A stretch of DNA of 64,000 nt from Actinomadura sp. 6K520 (GTDB lineage: Bacteria > Actinomycetota > Actinomycetes > Streptosporangiales > Streptosporangiaceae): assembly GCF_004349245.1 (NCBI RefSeq), contig NZ_SMLC01000001.1, forward strand, positions 62,001 through 126,000, in the 5' to 3' direction. The position numbers and the translations under genes are program-made. Below, one piece after another: positions 8,396 to 18,728 of this stretch (position 1 is the first letter of the stretch; each line of letters begins with the position of its first letter). Under the pieces are notes generated by a model. That model saw only the letters and a list, made by a program, of their open reading frames with translations. It made no database searches and was not told the DNA's origin.

Positions 8396-9724
8396 GTGAC
8401 CCTGCCCGCGCGGGCGCAGGAGCCCGGCACCACCATCACGATCCACGGCGAGGGCGCCGGCACGGTGCGCCGCACCGTCCTGCCCGGGGGGCTGCGCGTC
8501 ATCACCGAGACGATGCCGACGGTGCGGTCCGCCGCGTTCGGCATCTGGTCGGCGGTCGGTTCCCGCGACGAGGCGCCCGCCGACGCCGGCGCGAGCCACT
8601 ACCTGGAGCACGTCCTGTTCAAGGGCACCCGGCGGCGGTCGGCGCTGGAGATCTCCGCGGCGATCGACACGGTCGGCGGCGACCTCAACGCGTTCACCGC
8701 CAAGGAGTACACCTGCTACTACGCGCGGGTCCTGGACTCCGACCTCCCGCTCGCCGTGGACGTCGTCTCCGACATGGTGGCGGCATCGGTCAACCGCCCC
8801 GAGGACGTGGAGGCCGAGCGCGGCGTGATCCTCGAAGAGATCCACATGCGCGACGACGACCCCGGCGACCTCATCCACGACGAGTTCGCGACCGCGCTGT
8901 ACGGCGACACCCCGCTCGGGCGCCCCATCCTCGGCACCGAGGAGTCGATCAACGCGCTGTCCCGGGACCGGGTCCACGGCTACTACCGGGAGCACTACGT
9001 CCCGGCCAACCTGGTGGTGTCGGTGGCGGGCAACATCGACCACGACGAGGTCGTCCGGCTGGTGTCCCGCGCGTTCGAGGGGCACCTGACCGGGGACGCC
9101 GTGCCCACCGCGCCCCGGCTGGACGGCGCGCCCGCCCCCGTCGACCCGCGCACCGTGGTGATCGACAAGGACACCGAGCAGGTGCACATCATCCTCGGCG
9201 GCGCCGGCGTGTCCCGCACCGACGACCGCCGGTTCGCGCTCGGGGTGCTGAACGCCGCGCTGGGCGGCGGCATGTCGTCCCGCCTGTTCCAGGAGATCCG
9301 CGAGAAGCGCGGCCTCGCCTACTCCGTCTACAGCTACACGGCCCAGTACGCCGACTCCGGCATCTTCGGCGTCTACGCGGGCTGCCAGCCCGCCAAGGCC
9401 GAGGAGGTCCTGTCGATCTGCCGCGACGAGGTCGCCAAGGCCGCCGCGGAGTCCCTCACCGAAGAGGAGCTCGACCGCGGCAAGGGGCAGCTGCGCGGCG
9501 CCATGGTCCTCGGCCTTGAGGACACGGGTTCCCGCATGAGCCGCATCGGCAAGAGCGAGCTGGTGTACGAGTCCCTGCTGCCCGTGGACGAGGTGCTCGC
9601 CCGCATCGAGGCCGTCACCCTGGACGACGTCCGCGCCGTGGCCGGCGAGGTCCTCACCGCCCCCCGGGCACTCACCGTGATCGGCCCGGTAGGGGATGGT
9701 CTCCGGCACGGGGTGGTCGGGTAG
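8396..9724 (+). CDS. M16 family zinc metallopeptidase (pitrilysin-like, mitochondrial-processing-peptidase type)
   Basis: A 442-residue zinc protease with the inverted motif HxxEH as HYLEH (His68, Glu71 and His72) and a distal Glu near residue 147 in VILEEIHM, so the active site is complete. The C-terminal M16_C half contains GGGMSSRLFQEIREKRGLAYSVYS, the Arg/Tyr substrate-binding segment. The family cleaves short peptides and leader peptides; the natural substrate is unknown. It follows pnp as in Streptomyces. No signal peptide, hence cytoplasmic. GTG start; no strong ribosome-binding site is seen. Confidence 0.9.
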   Translation: MTLPARAQEPGTTITIHGEGAGTVRRTVLPGGLRVITETMPTVRSAAFGIWSAVGSRDEAPADAGASHYLEHVLFKGTRRRSALEISAAIDTVGGDLNAFTAKEYTCYYARVLDSDLPLAVDVVSDMVAASVNRPEDVEAERGVILEEIHMRDDDPGDLIHDEFATALYGDTPLGRPILGTEESINALSRDRVHGYYREHYVPANLVVSVAGNIDHDEVVRLVSRAFEGHLTGDAVPTAPRLDGAPAPVDPRTVVIDKDTEQVHIILGGAGVSRTDDRRFALGVLNAALGGGMSSRLFQEIREKRGLAYSVYSYTAQYADSGIFGVYAGCQPAKAEEVLSICRDEVAKAAAESLTEEELDRGKGQLRGAMVLGLEDTGSRMSRIGKSELVYESLLPVDEVLARIEAVTLDDVRAVAGEVLTAPRALTVIGPVGDGLRHGVVG

Positions 9725-9764
9725 CCGTGTACGGGGGGCGCTACGGGCGGGTAGGTTCCGGGGG

Positions 9765-10139
9765 ATGAAGATCCTCATCAGGCTTGTCATCTCCGCGGTC
9801 GCCCTGTGGGTGGCCGAGATCGTCGTGGACGGCGTCGAACTGACCACCGGTGGCACGGCGGAGCGGGTGCTGACGCTGCTCGCGGTCGCCGCGATCTTCG
9901 GCGTCGTCAACGCCGTGCTCAAACCGGTCATCAAGGTCCTGGGGTGCGCGTTCTACGTCCTGACCCTCGGCCTGTTCGCCCTGCTGGTGAACGCGGGGCT
10001 GCTCATGCTGACGAGCTGGCTCGCCGGCGAACTGGACCTCCCCTTCCACGTCGACTGGTTCTGGCCCGCGTTCTGGGGCGCGATCATCGTCGGCGTCGTC
10101 GGCTGGCTGCTCAACCTGTTCGTCTCGGACGACGACTGA
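9765..10139 (+). CDS. Small four-helix membrane protein, phage-holin-IV/YvlD-like family
   Basis: A 124-residue integral membrane protein with four hydrophobic stretches (ILIRLVISAVALWVAEIVV, TLLAVAAIFGVVNAVLKPVI, VLTLGLFALLVNAGLLML, FWGAIIVGVVGWLLNLFV) and the conserved NAVLKPVIK turn of the family annotated as mycobacterial phage holin/YvlD. Function unknown; the name does not imply phage origin. ATG 9765 follows GGGGG; an upstream GTG-extended frame (from 9696) overlaps the peptidase gene and is not supported. Confidence 0.8.
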   Translation: MKILIRLVISAVALWVAEIVVDGVELTTGGTAERVLTLLAVAAIFGVVNAVLKPVIKVLGCAFYVLTLGLFALLVNAGLLMLTSWLAGELDLPFHVDWFWPAFWGAIIVGVVGWLLNLFVSDDD

Positions 10140-10147
10140 TTGCCAAG

Positions 10148-10195
10148 CGGACTAGGGTCCGTTAACCTCTGGAGAAGTAATCGGACTGTGGTCCG
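10148..10195. promoter_or_regulatory. Two CGGAC-N4-GTCCG operators before azoR
   Basis: CGGAC tagg GTCCG (10148-10161) and CGGAC tgtg GTCCG (10182-10195) are spaced 34 bases centre to centre, about three helical turns, directly before the azoreductase gene. This is the layout of a dimer-binding repressor (TetR, HxlR or Rrf2 class) sensing quinones or oxidants. No regulator lies beside it. Confidence 0.6.
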
Positions 10196-10219
10196 CATGC
10201 CTTCTCCGAGGGGATCCTC

Positions 10220-11617
<1,398 letters not shown>

Positions 11618-11618
<1 letters not shown>

Positions 11619-12148
11619 TGGACTTCACCGGCGAACCCTGGGACTACCTCGCCGCGTCCGAGGCGATCGACATCGAGCACCCGCTCGTCCAGTCGATCGC
11701 CTCGGAACTGCGCACCGGCGACGACATCGCCTACGCGCACGCGGCGTTCGACCACGTCCGGGACCGGGTCGCGCACTCCATGGACGCCGGTGACCCCCGC
11801 GTCCCCTGGCGCGCCTCCGACGTCCTCGACCAGCGCACCGGCCTCTGCTATGCCAAGTCCCACGCCTACGTCGCCCTCCTGCGCGCGGGCGGAATCCAGG
11901 CGGGCCTGTGCTACCAGCATTCCTCGGGAGTCCTGCACGGTCTCACCGCCGCCCTGGTCGACGACCGCTGGGTCTACCTCGACCCGCGGGGCAACAAACC
12001 CGGCATCGACGTCCACTTCTCCGCGTCCGAGAACCGCCTCGCCTACCCCGGTGACCCGATCTGCCCCACCGTCCACGCGGCCCCGCCTGCGCGGGTCCTG
12101 GAGGCCCTCAAGGCCATGCCACGCCCCGCCGCGATCCCCGCCATGTGA
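11618..12148 (+). CDS. Transglutaminase-like (papain-fold) protein
   Basis: A 176-residue protein of the transglutaminase-like superfamily. A plausible Cys-His-Asp triad is visible: Cys77 in TGLCYAKSHAYVALLRAGGI, His107 in VLHGLTAALVDDRW and Asp122 in VYLDPRGN. The start overlaps the dapB stop by one base (TGATG), indicating coupling. Such small bacterial members act as peptidases or amidases on unknown substrates; cell-wall peptide processing would fit the dapB context but is only inferred. No signal peptide. Confidence 0.8.
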
Positions 12149-12189
12149 CGACCTTGTGCGCGGGTCGCGGTGGGCTTAGCGTTCGGCGG

Positions 12190-13056
12190 ATGGATGCCAA
12201 GCTCGCGCGGGACATGTGGAAGGTCATCGAACCGCTGCACGCGGTGACGTACTTCTCGGAGGAGTGCCGGACGGCGAACAGGGAGGCCGGCCTCAAGGGC
12301 TACTGGATGGGCTACTTCGGCAGCCGGGGCGCGCCGCTCGGGGCCGTGTCCGCCGGGACGATCGAGGCGACGTTCTTCGGATTCCATCCGGCGCGGGTGC
12401 GGCGGGCCGTCCCGGACGCGTGGGGATTCGCGTCGCCGGAGCGCATTCTGGCGGTGCGGGGTGCGGCGGCGGCGCGGGCGATGCGCAGGGCCTTCCCCGG
12501 GATCGAGGACGTGGCGGCCACGGCGGCGCCGCGGCTGCACGAGGTCGTGCTGGCGGCGGACGGCGGAGGGCGCGCGCTGTTCACCGCCAACCGGGAGATG
12601 CCCGTCCCGGACGACCCCGTGGAGGCACTCTGGCAGGCGGCGACGGCGCTGCGGGAGCACCGCGGCGACGGGCACATCGCCCTCCTCGTCGCGGAAGGGC
12701 TCAGCGGCCTGGAGGCGAACGTCCTGGCGTCCGCCGTCGGAACGGTCTCGGGGGAGTGGCTGCGGGAGAGCCGCGGCTGGTCACCGGAGGAGTGGAACGC
12801 GGCGGCCGGCGCACTGGCCGAGCGCGGCCTGCTGGCGGACGGGGAGGCCACCGAGGAGGGGAAGGCCTTGAGAGCGCGGATCGAACGGCTGACCGACGAA
12901 CTCGCCGCACCCCCGTACGGGGTCCTGGACGCACCCGAGGCGCTCCACGAGGCGCTCGTCCCGGCGGCGATGGCGCTGGCGAACGAGATGCCCTTCCCCA
13001 ACCCGATCGGCCTCCCCCGCCTCAGCCGGTCGCAGACCGCCGGCGGCGTCGGCTGA
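12190..13056 (+). CDS. SCO6745-family protein (helix-turn-helix-like)
   Basis: A 288-residue protein resembling the actinobacterial SCO6745 family. It opens with MDAKLARDMWKVIEPLHAVTYFSEE, has the family-type segments GYWMGYFGSRGAPLG and FFGFHPARVRRAVPDAW, and a later winged-helix-like part, WNAAAGALAERGLLADGEATEEG, usual for this family. Biochemical function is unknown. TAGCGT (12177-12182) ends seven bases before the ATG, so the message may be leaderless; there is no clear Shine-Dalgarno sequence. Confidence 0.75.
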   Translation: MDAKLARDMWKVIEPLHAVTYFSEECRTANREAGLKGYWMGYFGSRGAPLGAVSAGTIEATFFGFHPARVRRAVPDAWGFASPERILAVRGAAAARAMRRAFPGIEDVAATAAPRLHEVVLAADGGGRALFTANREMPVPDDPVEALWQAATALREHRGDGHIALLVAEGLSGLEANVLASAVGTVSGEWLRESRGWSPEEWNAAAGALAERGLLADGEATEEGKALRARIERLTDELAAPPYGVLDAPEALHEALVPAAMALANEMPFPNPIGLPRLSRSQTAGGVG

Positions 13057-13219
13057 TCATCAGCTTCTCTGCCACGGCTCCCATTCGTCCGTGGGGATCT
13101 CCAGCCCGAAGGGCTCGGGCGAGTTCGTCCCGCATCCAGAGGTTGTAGGGGGTGTCGGGGAGCTCGCGGTGGTGGTGAATAGTAGCGAGTGTGCTCACTT
13201 TGGGTGGTTCCTCCATCAC
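13022..13219 (-). CDS. Possible small protein of unknown function
   Basis: A 65-codon reading frame, possibly starting at the GTG seven codons in (13198), since GGAGGA precedes that GTG. It encodes a hydrophilic peptide with HRELPDTPYNLWMRDELAR followed by a basic tail (SRRRRRS). Codon third positions are less GC-rich than in neighbouring genes (aca, act, att, gga and cga codons), which can mean either a recently acquired gene or no gene. It overlaps the 3' end of the preceding plus-strand gene by 35 bases. No family recognised. Confidence 0.35.
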   Translation of the reverse strand: MMEEPPKVSTLATIHHHRELPDTPYNLWMRDELARALRAGDPHGRMGAVAEKLMISRRRRRSATG

Positions 13220-13288
13220 GCTCGGCTCCCGTCAGTTTAGATACCGTGTGTAGTCAGCGTGCCCGGATCCCGTGATCTCGCCGGGTGG

Positions 13289-14068
13289 TCACCGCGAGGC
13301 GGGCGGGAGGGCGAAGCCGTGTTTGTGGAACACGGTCTGGGCGGGCGGGGTGGTCAGCCACGCCACGAACGCGTCCGCCTCGTCCTCGTGGTCGGTGTCC
13401 CGGACGGTCGCGGCGGCGAAGGCCGCGGTGATGTTCAGGTCCGCCGGGATCGGGACGCTGCTCACGGCGACGCCCGCCGAGCGCAGGTCGGTGATGTAGA
13501 CGATCCCCGCGTCCGCCTCGCCGGCCCGCACCCGGTCGAGGGCGGCCCGCGCGCTGATCACCTGCGATCCGGACCGGACGGTCAGGCCCGCCTTCGTGAG
13601 GACCTGGCGCGTGTAGCGGCCCACCGGGACGGTCTCGGCGCCGACCACCACCCGCAGCCTCGGCCTGGCGAGGTCGGGCAGGCCGCGGATGCGGTAGGGG
13701 TTGCCGGGGGCGACGGCGATGGTGAGCGAGTTGTGGGCGACGATGCGGCGGCGTCCCACCAGGTACTCGCCGGCTTCTTCCATGCTCGCCATGTCCGCGG
13801 TCACGAGGACGTCGCCCGGGTCATGGCCGGACAGCCGGTCGGCCATCTCGGGCATGGCGCCGAACTCGAACTTCAGCCCGACCCCGGGATGCGCGTGCCG
13901 GTAGGCCGCCCCCATCTCGCCGAACACCTCCTTCAGCGACGAGGTCGCCAGGACGGTGAGCGTCGCCGGCCCGGAGGAGCCGCCGCAGCCCGCGCCGAGC
14001 ACGGGAAGGAGGAAGGCGAGAAGCGCGGTGGACGCGCGGAGACGCCGCCGACGGGGGGAATCGGGCAT
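13289..14068 (-). CDS. modA: Molybdate-type ABC substrate-binding lipoprotein (ModA)
   Basis: Extracytoplasmic lipoprotein of 259 residues binding molybdate or tungstate. It has an Arg-rich signal peptide ending in lipobox LGAGC (Cys28), the ModA opening LTVLATSSLKEVFGEM with the oxyanion-contacting Ser pair, GDVLVTADMASM, and the DAGIVYITDLRSA segment near the C-terminal half. No modB or modC gene lies beside it, so it must work with a distant permease or has another role. Convergent with the SCO6745-family gene. Confidence 0.85.
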   Translation of the reverse strand: MPDSPRRRRLRASTALLAFLLPVLGAGCGGSSGPATLTVLATSSLKEVFGEMGAAYRHAHPGVGLKFEFGAMPEMADRLSGHDPGDVLVTADMASMEEAGEYLVGRRRIVAHNSLTIAVAPGNPYRIRGLPDLARPRLRVVVGAETVPVGRYTRQVLTKAGLTVRSGSQVISARAALDRVRAGEADAGIVYITDLRSAGVAVSSVPIPADLNITAAFAAATVRDTDHEDEADAFVAWLTTPPAQTVFHKHGFALPPASR

Positions 14069-14180
14069 ACGGCCTCATCCTAGGGTCGGCGCCCCCGGGG
14101 TCGCGGGATTCGGCCTGGCGTGTCAGTGGCCCGCACTAGTGTTTCCGGCAACTGGAGATCACGTCCGCGGAGGCCCGACG

Positions 14181-14855
14181 ATGTCCCTCGACCTGCTGGA
14201 GATGCTGCCCGGTGACTGGCGGCGGCGGCTCGACCCGCTGCTCGACCCGCTCGCCACCGCCGCGCTGGGCGCGTTCGTCGCGGGGGAGTACGAGGCGCAG
14301 ACCGTCTACCCGCCGCGCGAGGACCTGTTCAGCGCGTTCCGGCACTGCTCGTTCGACGACGCCCGCGTCCTGATCCTCGGGCAGGACCCCTACCACGGCC
14401 CCGGCCAGGCGCACGGGCTCAGCTTCAGCGTGCGCGACGGGGTGCGGCTGCCTCCGTCGCTGCGCAACATCTACAAGGAACTGGCCACCGACCTGGACGT
14501 GCCGGTCGCGAAGTCCGGTGACCTGACCCGGTGGGCCGCCCAGGGCGTGCTGCTGCTGAACGCGGTGCTGACCGTCCGCGGCGGGGAGGCGGGATCGCAC
14601 GCCGGCAAGGGCTGGGAGGACTTCACCGACGCCGCGATCCGCGCGCTGAACGACAAGTCCGACCGGGTGGTGTTCGTGCTCTGGGGCGCCTACGCGCGCA
14701 AGAAGGCGCGGCTGATCACGGGGGCGCACCACACGGTGATCGAGTCGGCGCACCCCAGCCCGCTCAGCGCCAGGAAGTTCTTCGGGACGCGCCCGTTCAG
14801 CGCCGTCAACAAGGCCCTGGTCGACGCCGGCCTCCCCGAGATCGACTGGGGGTAG
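14181..14855 (+). CDS. ung: Uracil-DNA glycosylase, family 1
   Basis: Removes uracil from DNA as the first step in base excision repair. The 224-residue product carries the water-activating motif GQDPYHGPGQAHGLSFSV with Asp69, the LLLNAVLTV strand, and HPSPLSA with His191 in the minor-groove loop. ATG start, preceded by GCGGAGG. An open frame upstream reaches into the modA promoter region and is not coding. Confidence 0.96.
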   Translation: MSLDLLEMLPGDWRRRLDPLLDPLATAALGAFVAGEYEAQTVYPPREDLFSAFRHCSFDDARVLILGQDPYHGPGQAHGLSFSVRDGVRLPPSLRNIYKELATDLDVPVAKSGDLTRWAAQGVLLLNAVLTVRGGEAGSHAGKGWEDFTDAAIRALNDKSDRVVFVLWGAYARKKARLITGAHHTVIESAHPSPLSARKFFGTRPFSAVNKALVDAGLPEIDWG

Positions 14856-14898
14856 TCCGCCGGCGGCGCGGCCCGTTCCCGGTGCCCGATCCCCGGCG

Positions 14899-15765
14899 TC
14901 AGAGCGCCAGGCCGATGGCGAGCAGGACGCCGTAGGCGATCTGGAGGCGTCCGGTCTCGCCCAGGACCGGGACCAGGTCGGGGCCGGTCGCGCCGCCCAG
15001 CACCTTCTGCGTGGGCGGCAGGGAGAGCGGCGCCGCGAGCAGGGTGATCAGCACCCACGGGCGCGGCGCCGCCAGCGCCAGGACGAACATGAACGGCAGC
15101 GCGGTGCACGCCGCGTACAGGATCCGGGTCCAGGGGTCGCCGAGGAGGACGGCGAGGGTCCGCTTGCCCGACTCGCGGTCGGTGGGGATGTCGCGCAGGT
15201 TGTTGGCGACGAGCAGCCCGCAGGCCAGCAGCCCGATCGGCACGGCCGCCGCCCACGCCTCCCACGGCAGCGCCTCGACCTGCACGTACACCGTCCCGAC
15301 GACGGCGACGAGGCCGAAGAATACGAACACCGACACCTCGCCGAGCGCCCGGTAGCCGTACGGGGTGCTGCCGCCCGTGTAGAACCAGGCCGCGAGGATC
15401 GCCAGCGCGCCGACCAGCAGCAGCCACCAGGTCGTCACGGCGGCGAGCACGAGGCCGGCGACGGCGGCCGCGAGGAAGCTGCCGAGCGCGGCGGCGAGGA
15501 CCTGCTTCGGCGGCGCCGCCTTCGACCCGACGAGGCGGAGCGGGCCGACGCGGTCCTCGTCGGTGCCGCGGACGCCGTCGCTGTAGTCGTTGGAGTAGTT
15601 CACCCCGATCTGCAGCACGAGGGCGACGAACGCCGCCAGCAGCGCGCGCCACCAGACGGCCTGGCCCTCCCCGGCGGCGACGCCGGTACCGACGACGACG
15701 GGGACGAGGGACGCGGGCAGGGTGCGGGGCCGGGATCCGGCGACCCATTGGGAGAGCGTGGCCAC
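14899..15765 (-). CDS. menA: 1,4-dihydroxy-2-naphthoate prenyltransferase MenA
   Basis: Membrane UbiA-family enzyme that attaches the polyprenyl chain to dihydroxynaphthoate in menaquinone synthesis. The Mg-pyrophosphate motif NYSNDYSDGVRGTDEDR and the second Asp-rich stretch NNLRDIPTDRESGKRTLAV are both present, with about nine hydrophobic helices in 288 residues. I place the start at the GTG 15765 (VATLSQWVAGSRPRTLP) because homologues begin there; the frame is open to 15831 but that would overlap the exporter gene. Other men genes are not in the window. Confidence 0.9.
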   Translation of the reverse strand: MATLSQWVAGSRPRTLPASLVPVVVGTGVAAGEGQAVWWRALLAAFVALVLQIGVNYSNDYSDGVRGTDEDRVGPLRLVGSKAAPPKQVLAAALGSFLAAAVAGLVLAAVTTWWLLLVGALAILAAWFYTGGSTPYGYRALGEVSVFVFFGLVAVVGTVYVQVEALPWEAWAAAVPIGLLACGLLVANNLRDIPTDRESGKRTLAVLLGDPWTRILYAACTALPFMFVLALAAPRPWVLITLLAAPLSLPPTQKVLGGATGPDLVPVLGETGRLQIAYGVLLAIGLAL

Positions 15766-15799
15766 AGTTACCGCTTGTTCTCGTGGGACGACAGGGGGA

Positions 15800-17449
15800 C
15801 TAGCGCTTCGATTCTCCCCGATGATCACCACCGGGGCGCAGCCGCAGCGACATGGCGAGTCCGAGCGCGAGGATCGCCGCCGTGGTGAGCGAGGCGTGCC
15901 GGGTGGCGGCGGCGAGGCTCTCGTCCGCGGCGCGGGCCTCGGCGGCCATCCCGGGGGCGGCGTGCAGGTCGCGCCCGGAGGTCCCGGCGCTCTCCCGCAG
16001 GTCGTGCGCGATGGCCGCCCGGCGTTCCGGCGGGAGGGCGGAGCCGGACAGCCGGTCGGTCATCGTGTGCCCGAGGCTGGTCGCGAACACCGTCCCGATG
16101 GCGGCGATGCCGAGGGCCGCGCCGACCTGCCGTGCCGTGGACTGCGTGCCGGACGCCTGCCCCGACTGCTCCGGCGGGACGTCCGCGAGCGACACGTTCG
16201 TCAGCTGGGCCGAGGTCAGGCCGAGACCTAGCCCGTACAGCAGCATCCACGGCGCGAGCCCGAGCCCGCCGGTGGTCGCGGAGACCGTGAGGGCGAGCGC
16301 GAGGACGGCGGCGACCTCCAGCACCATGCCGGCCTGCACGATCCGGTGCGGGCCGTGCCTGTTGGCGAGCCTGCCCGCGAACCCGCCTGCCATGAAGGCG
16401 CCTGCCGCAAGCGGCAGTATCGCCACGCTGATCTGCAACGGGCTCGTGCCGTGCACGCCCAGCAGGAACAGCGGCAGGACGAACAGCAGCCCGAGCTCTC
16501 CGACGTTGATGAGGGCCGACGCGATGTTCCCGCGGCGGAAGTTGGGGATCCGGAACAGCTCCAGGTCGAGCATCACCGCGCGTCCCGCGGCGGCCCGGGA
16601 GCGCTCCACGACGATCAGCGCCGCGAGCAGCCCGGCCGCGAGGGCGAGGACGACGGGGACCGGCGACAGCCCGCCCTCCGGCCATGGGAACCCCGCCGCC
16701 GTGAACGGCCGCGTCGCGGTCCACCAGCCGTACGTCTGGCCCTCGATGATCCCGCACACGAGCGCGCCGAGCCCGAGCGCCGACAGCACGCCGCCGGGCC
16801 AGTCGATCTCGCGCCGCGCGTTCCCGGCGCGGGCCGCCCGCGTCTCCGGCATCAGCGCGAGCGCCGCGGCGATCAGCGCGACGCCGAGCGGCAGGTTGAC
16901 CCCGAACGCCCAGCGCCAGCCGCCGGCGGTGGCGAGGGCCCCGCCGGCCAGCGGCCCGAGCGCGGCCATCCCGCTGATCACCGATCCCCAGATCCCGAAG
17001 GCGACGGCGCGCTCCCGGCCGGTGAACACCGAGTTCACCGTCGACAGCGTCGCCGGCAGGATCATCGAGGCGCCGACGCCCTGCAGCGCCCGCGCGCCGA
17101 TCAGCGCCGAGCCGTCGCCGGCGCGCGCGGCGGCGACGCTCGCCACGGTGAACACCGCCATGCCGATCACGAACATCCGGCGGCGCCCGAACAGGTCGCC
17201 GGCCCGCCCGAACGGGATCAGCAGCGCCGCGAACACCAGCGCGTACACCGACGTGACCCACTCGGCGTCCGTGGTCGTGAGCCGCAGGTCGGTGATGATC
17301 CTGGGCAGCAGCACGCCCACGATCGTGGCGTCCACGACGATGAGCGAGACGCCGAGGCTGATGACGACCATGCCCATCCAGCGGCGGCGGCCCGCGGCGG
17401 GTGACGCCGCAGGGGCGCGCGGCGGCGTCAGGGAGGTGGACTCGGGCAC
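15800..17449 (-). CDS. MFS drug exporter, DHA2 (14-helix) family
   Basis: A 549-residue proton-driven exporter of the EmrB/QacA type. Motif A-like GRAGDLFGRRRMFVIG follows helix 2, the DHA2 motif C-like stretch GVGASMILPATLSTVNSVFTGRERA and GPLAGGALATAGGWRWAFGVNLPLG are clear, and hydrophobic segments number about fourteen. The C-terminal 90 residues include a charged linker before the last helix. Likely exports drugs or metabolites; the substrate cannot be read from sequence. It precedes menA on the same strand with a 34-base gap. Confidence 0.9.
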   Translation of the reverse strand: MPESTSLTPPRAPAASPAAGRRRWMGMVVISLGVSLIVVDATIVGVLLPRIITDLRLTTTDAEWVTSVYALVFAALLIPFGRAGDLFGRRRMFVIGMAVFTVASVAAARAGDGSALIGARALQGVGASMILPATLSTVNSVFTGRERAVAFGIWGSVISGMAALGPLAGGALATAGGWRWAFGVNLPLGVALIAAALALMPETRAARAGNARREIDWPGGVLSALGLGALVCGIIEGQTYGWWTATRPFTAAGFPWPEGGLSPVPVVLALAAGLLAALIVVERSRAAAGRAVMLDLELFRIPNFRRGNIASALINVGELGLLFVLPLFLLGVHGTSPLQISVAILPLAAGAFMAGGFAGRLANRHGPHRIVQAGMVLEVAAVLALALTVSATTGGLGLAPWMLLYGLGLGLTSAQLTNVSLADVPPEQSGQASGTQSTARQVGAALGIAAIGTVFATSLGHTMTDRLSGSALPPERRAAIAHDLRESAGTSGRDLHAAPGMAAEARAADESLAAATRHASLTTAAILALGLAMSLRLRPGGDHRGESKR

Positions 17450-17483
17450 GGCTTCAAAGATATGGCCGGGTCGCCCATGCCCT

Positions 17484-18050
17484 TCACCGGCCCCTGCCGA
17501 ACTCGTCCTCCCGCACGCCGATGTCGGTGTGCAGCCGGATCTGCCGCACGGGTTCCCCCATGTCGAGGGTCCTGGACGCGCCGTCCGGCGCCCATCCGGC
17601 GGAGGCGAGGAACGTCCGCGTCACCTCGTCGTCCTCGAACGCCCAGGTGATCAGGACGCCGAAGCCGTCCTCGCGCAGCAGGTCGGCGGTCGCGGCGAGC
17701 AGCCGGCTGCCGTGCCCGGCGCGGGCGTGCATCGGGTCGACCAGCAAAGTGATCAGCTCGGCCGTGTCGCCGGGGTCGAGATCGGGGTCCTCGGCGGGGC
17801 CGTGGGCGGCGAACCCGACGACGAGGTCGGACGCCACCGCGACCAGGAGCCGGTGCCGGGGGCTCGGCGGAGCGGTCGCCGCCTCCGCCCACCGGTCGCG
17901 CCACGCCTCGGCCGCTTCGGGCCCGGTGACCCGGTCGAGGACGCCCTCCGGGAGCAGGTCGCGGTAGCCCTGCCGCCAGGCGCGCACCTGGATGTCGGCG
18001 ACGGCGGCGGCGTCCGCCCGCCGCGCGGGCCGCACTCCGGCATCGGCCAT
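17484..18050 (-). CDS. GNAT family N-acetyltransferase
   Basis: Acetyl-CoA-dependent transferase of 188 residues. It begins VRPARRADAAAVADIQVRAWRQGYRDLLP, a common GNAT alpha1 region, and the acetyl-CoA loop is LITLLVDPMHARAGHGSRLLAATADLLREDG. The start at 18050 (MADAGVRP) is preferred; the frame is open to 18089, which would add 13 residues. The substrate is unknown. The neighbouring exporter and CGNR regulator on the same strand could form a small resistance-type cluster, but gaps are 34 and 57 bases and no link is proven. Confidence 0.8.
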   Translation of the reverse strand: MADAGVRPARRADAAAVADIQVRAWRQGYRDLLPEGVLDRVTGPEAAEAWRDRWAEAATAPPSPRHRLLVAVASDLVVGFAAHGPAEDPDLDPGDTAELITLLVDPMHARAGHGSRLLAATADLLREDGFGVLITWAFEDDEVTRTFLASAGWAPDGASRTLDMGEPVRQIRLHTDIGVREDEFGRGR

Positions 18051-18107
18051 GGCGTCGCCCGTCCTCTCCTGCGGAAGTTCACCGTCCACCCTAGCGAGCG
18101 GCGCGCG

Positions 18108-18659
18108 TCATCCGGCCGGTGGACGGCGGCGCGCCCGGTAGGCGCGGGTCTTGGTGCGGTTCCCGCAGGTGCTCATGGAGCACCAGGCGCGGGACCGGTT
18201 CTTGGAGGTGTCCAGGAACGCCCAGCGGCAGGTGGACTCCTGGCAGACCTTGAGCCGCGGCCAGGTTCCGGCGGCGGCGGCATCGGTGATCGCGGCGGCG
18301 AGGCGGGCCAGGCCGGCCGCGGCGGTCGCGGGCGGGTCGAGCGGGACGAGCCCCGGCCGCGGGCCCGTGAGCGTGAGCCGCAGGGGCAGCGTGGCCAGGG
18401 CGTCCTCCAGTTCCTCCGGGAGGTCGGCGTCGCGCCGGGCGTGGTGGGCGGCCATGGCCTCGCGCAGCCCGTCGCGCAGCACGATCGCGGTCGCCAGGTC
18501 GGCCGCGGTGGCCGCGGTGCCCTCGGGGACGAGCCGGTACCCGGCCAGCCACCCGGCGAGCCGCTCGGGCGTCGGGAGATCCTCCCTGCCGGGCTCGACG
18601 TCGTAGGTGTTGACGAAGTCCCTGAGCAGCAGCGCGGGGTCGTCGTGGGTGCCGGTCAT
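18108..18659 (-). CDS. CGNR zinc-finger (ABATE domain) transcription factor
   Basis: A 183-residue putative regulator. The N-terminal ABATE-type domain (LLLRDFVNTYDVEPGREDLPTPE...) is followed by a C-terminal CGNR finger, VCQESTCRWAFLDTSKNRSRAWCSMSTCGNR, with four Cys as the zinc ligands, though the segments span about residues 138-168. Members are thought to sense small ligands and bind DNA. Transcribed away from the small-protein/VOC operon, with a 120-base shared intergenic region holding inverted repeats. Confidence 0.85.
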   Translation of the reverse strand: MTGTHDDPALLLRDFVNTYDVEPGREDLPTPERLAGWLAGYRLVPEGTAATAADLATAIVLRDGLREAMAAHHARRDADLPEELEDALATLPLRLTLTGPRPGLVPLDPPATAAAGLARLAAAITDAAAAGTWPRLKVCQESTCRWAFLDTSKNRSRAWCSMSTCGNRTKTRAYRARRRPPAG

Positions 18660-18728
18660 CGCCCCTCCTGCCTGTACACGCGCAGTCTACCAACCTGCAA
18701 CACCAGTGTTCGGCTTTGACTGGTTGCA

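Noticed and set aside
5606..9934. 1442-codon minus-strand frame opposite pnp and the M16 peptidase
   Set aside because: Long antisense frames are a by-product of the GC-rich third positions; the plus-strand genes have full catalytic motifs.
9765..10139. Prophage remnant suggested by the holin-type name
   Set aside because: Only one small membrane protein of a widespread chromosomal family; no other phage gene nearby.
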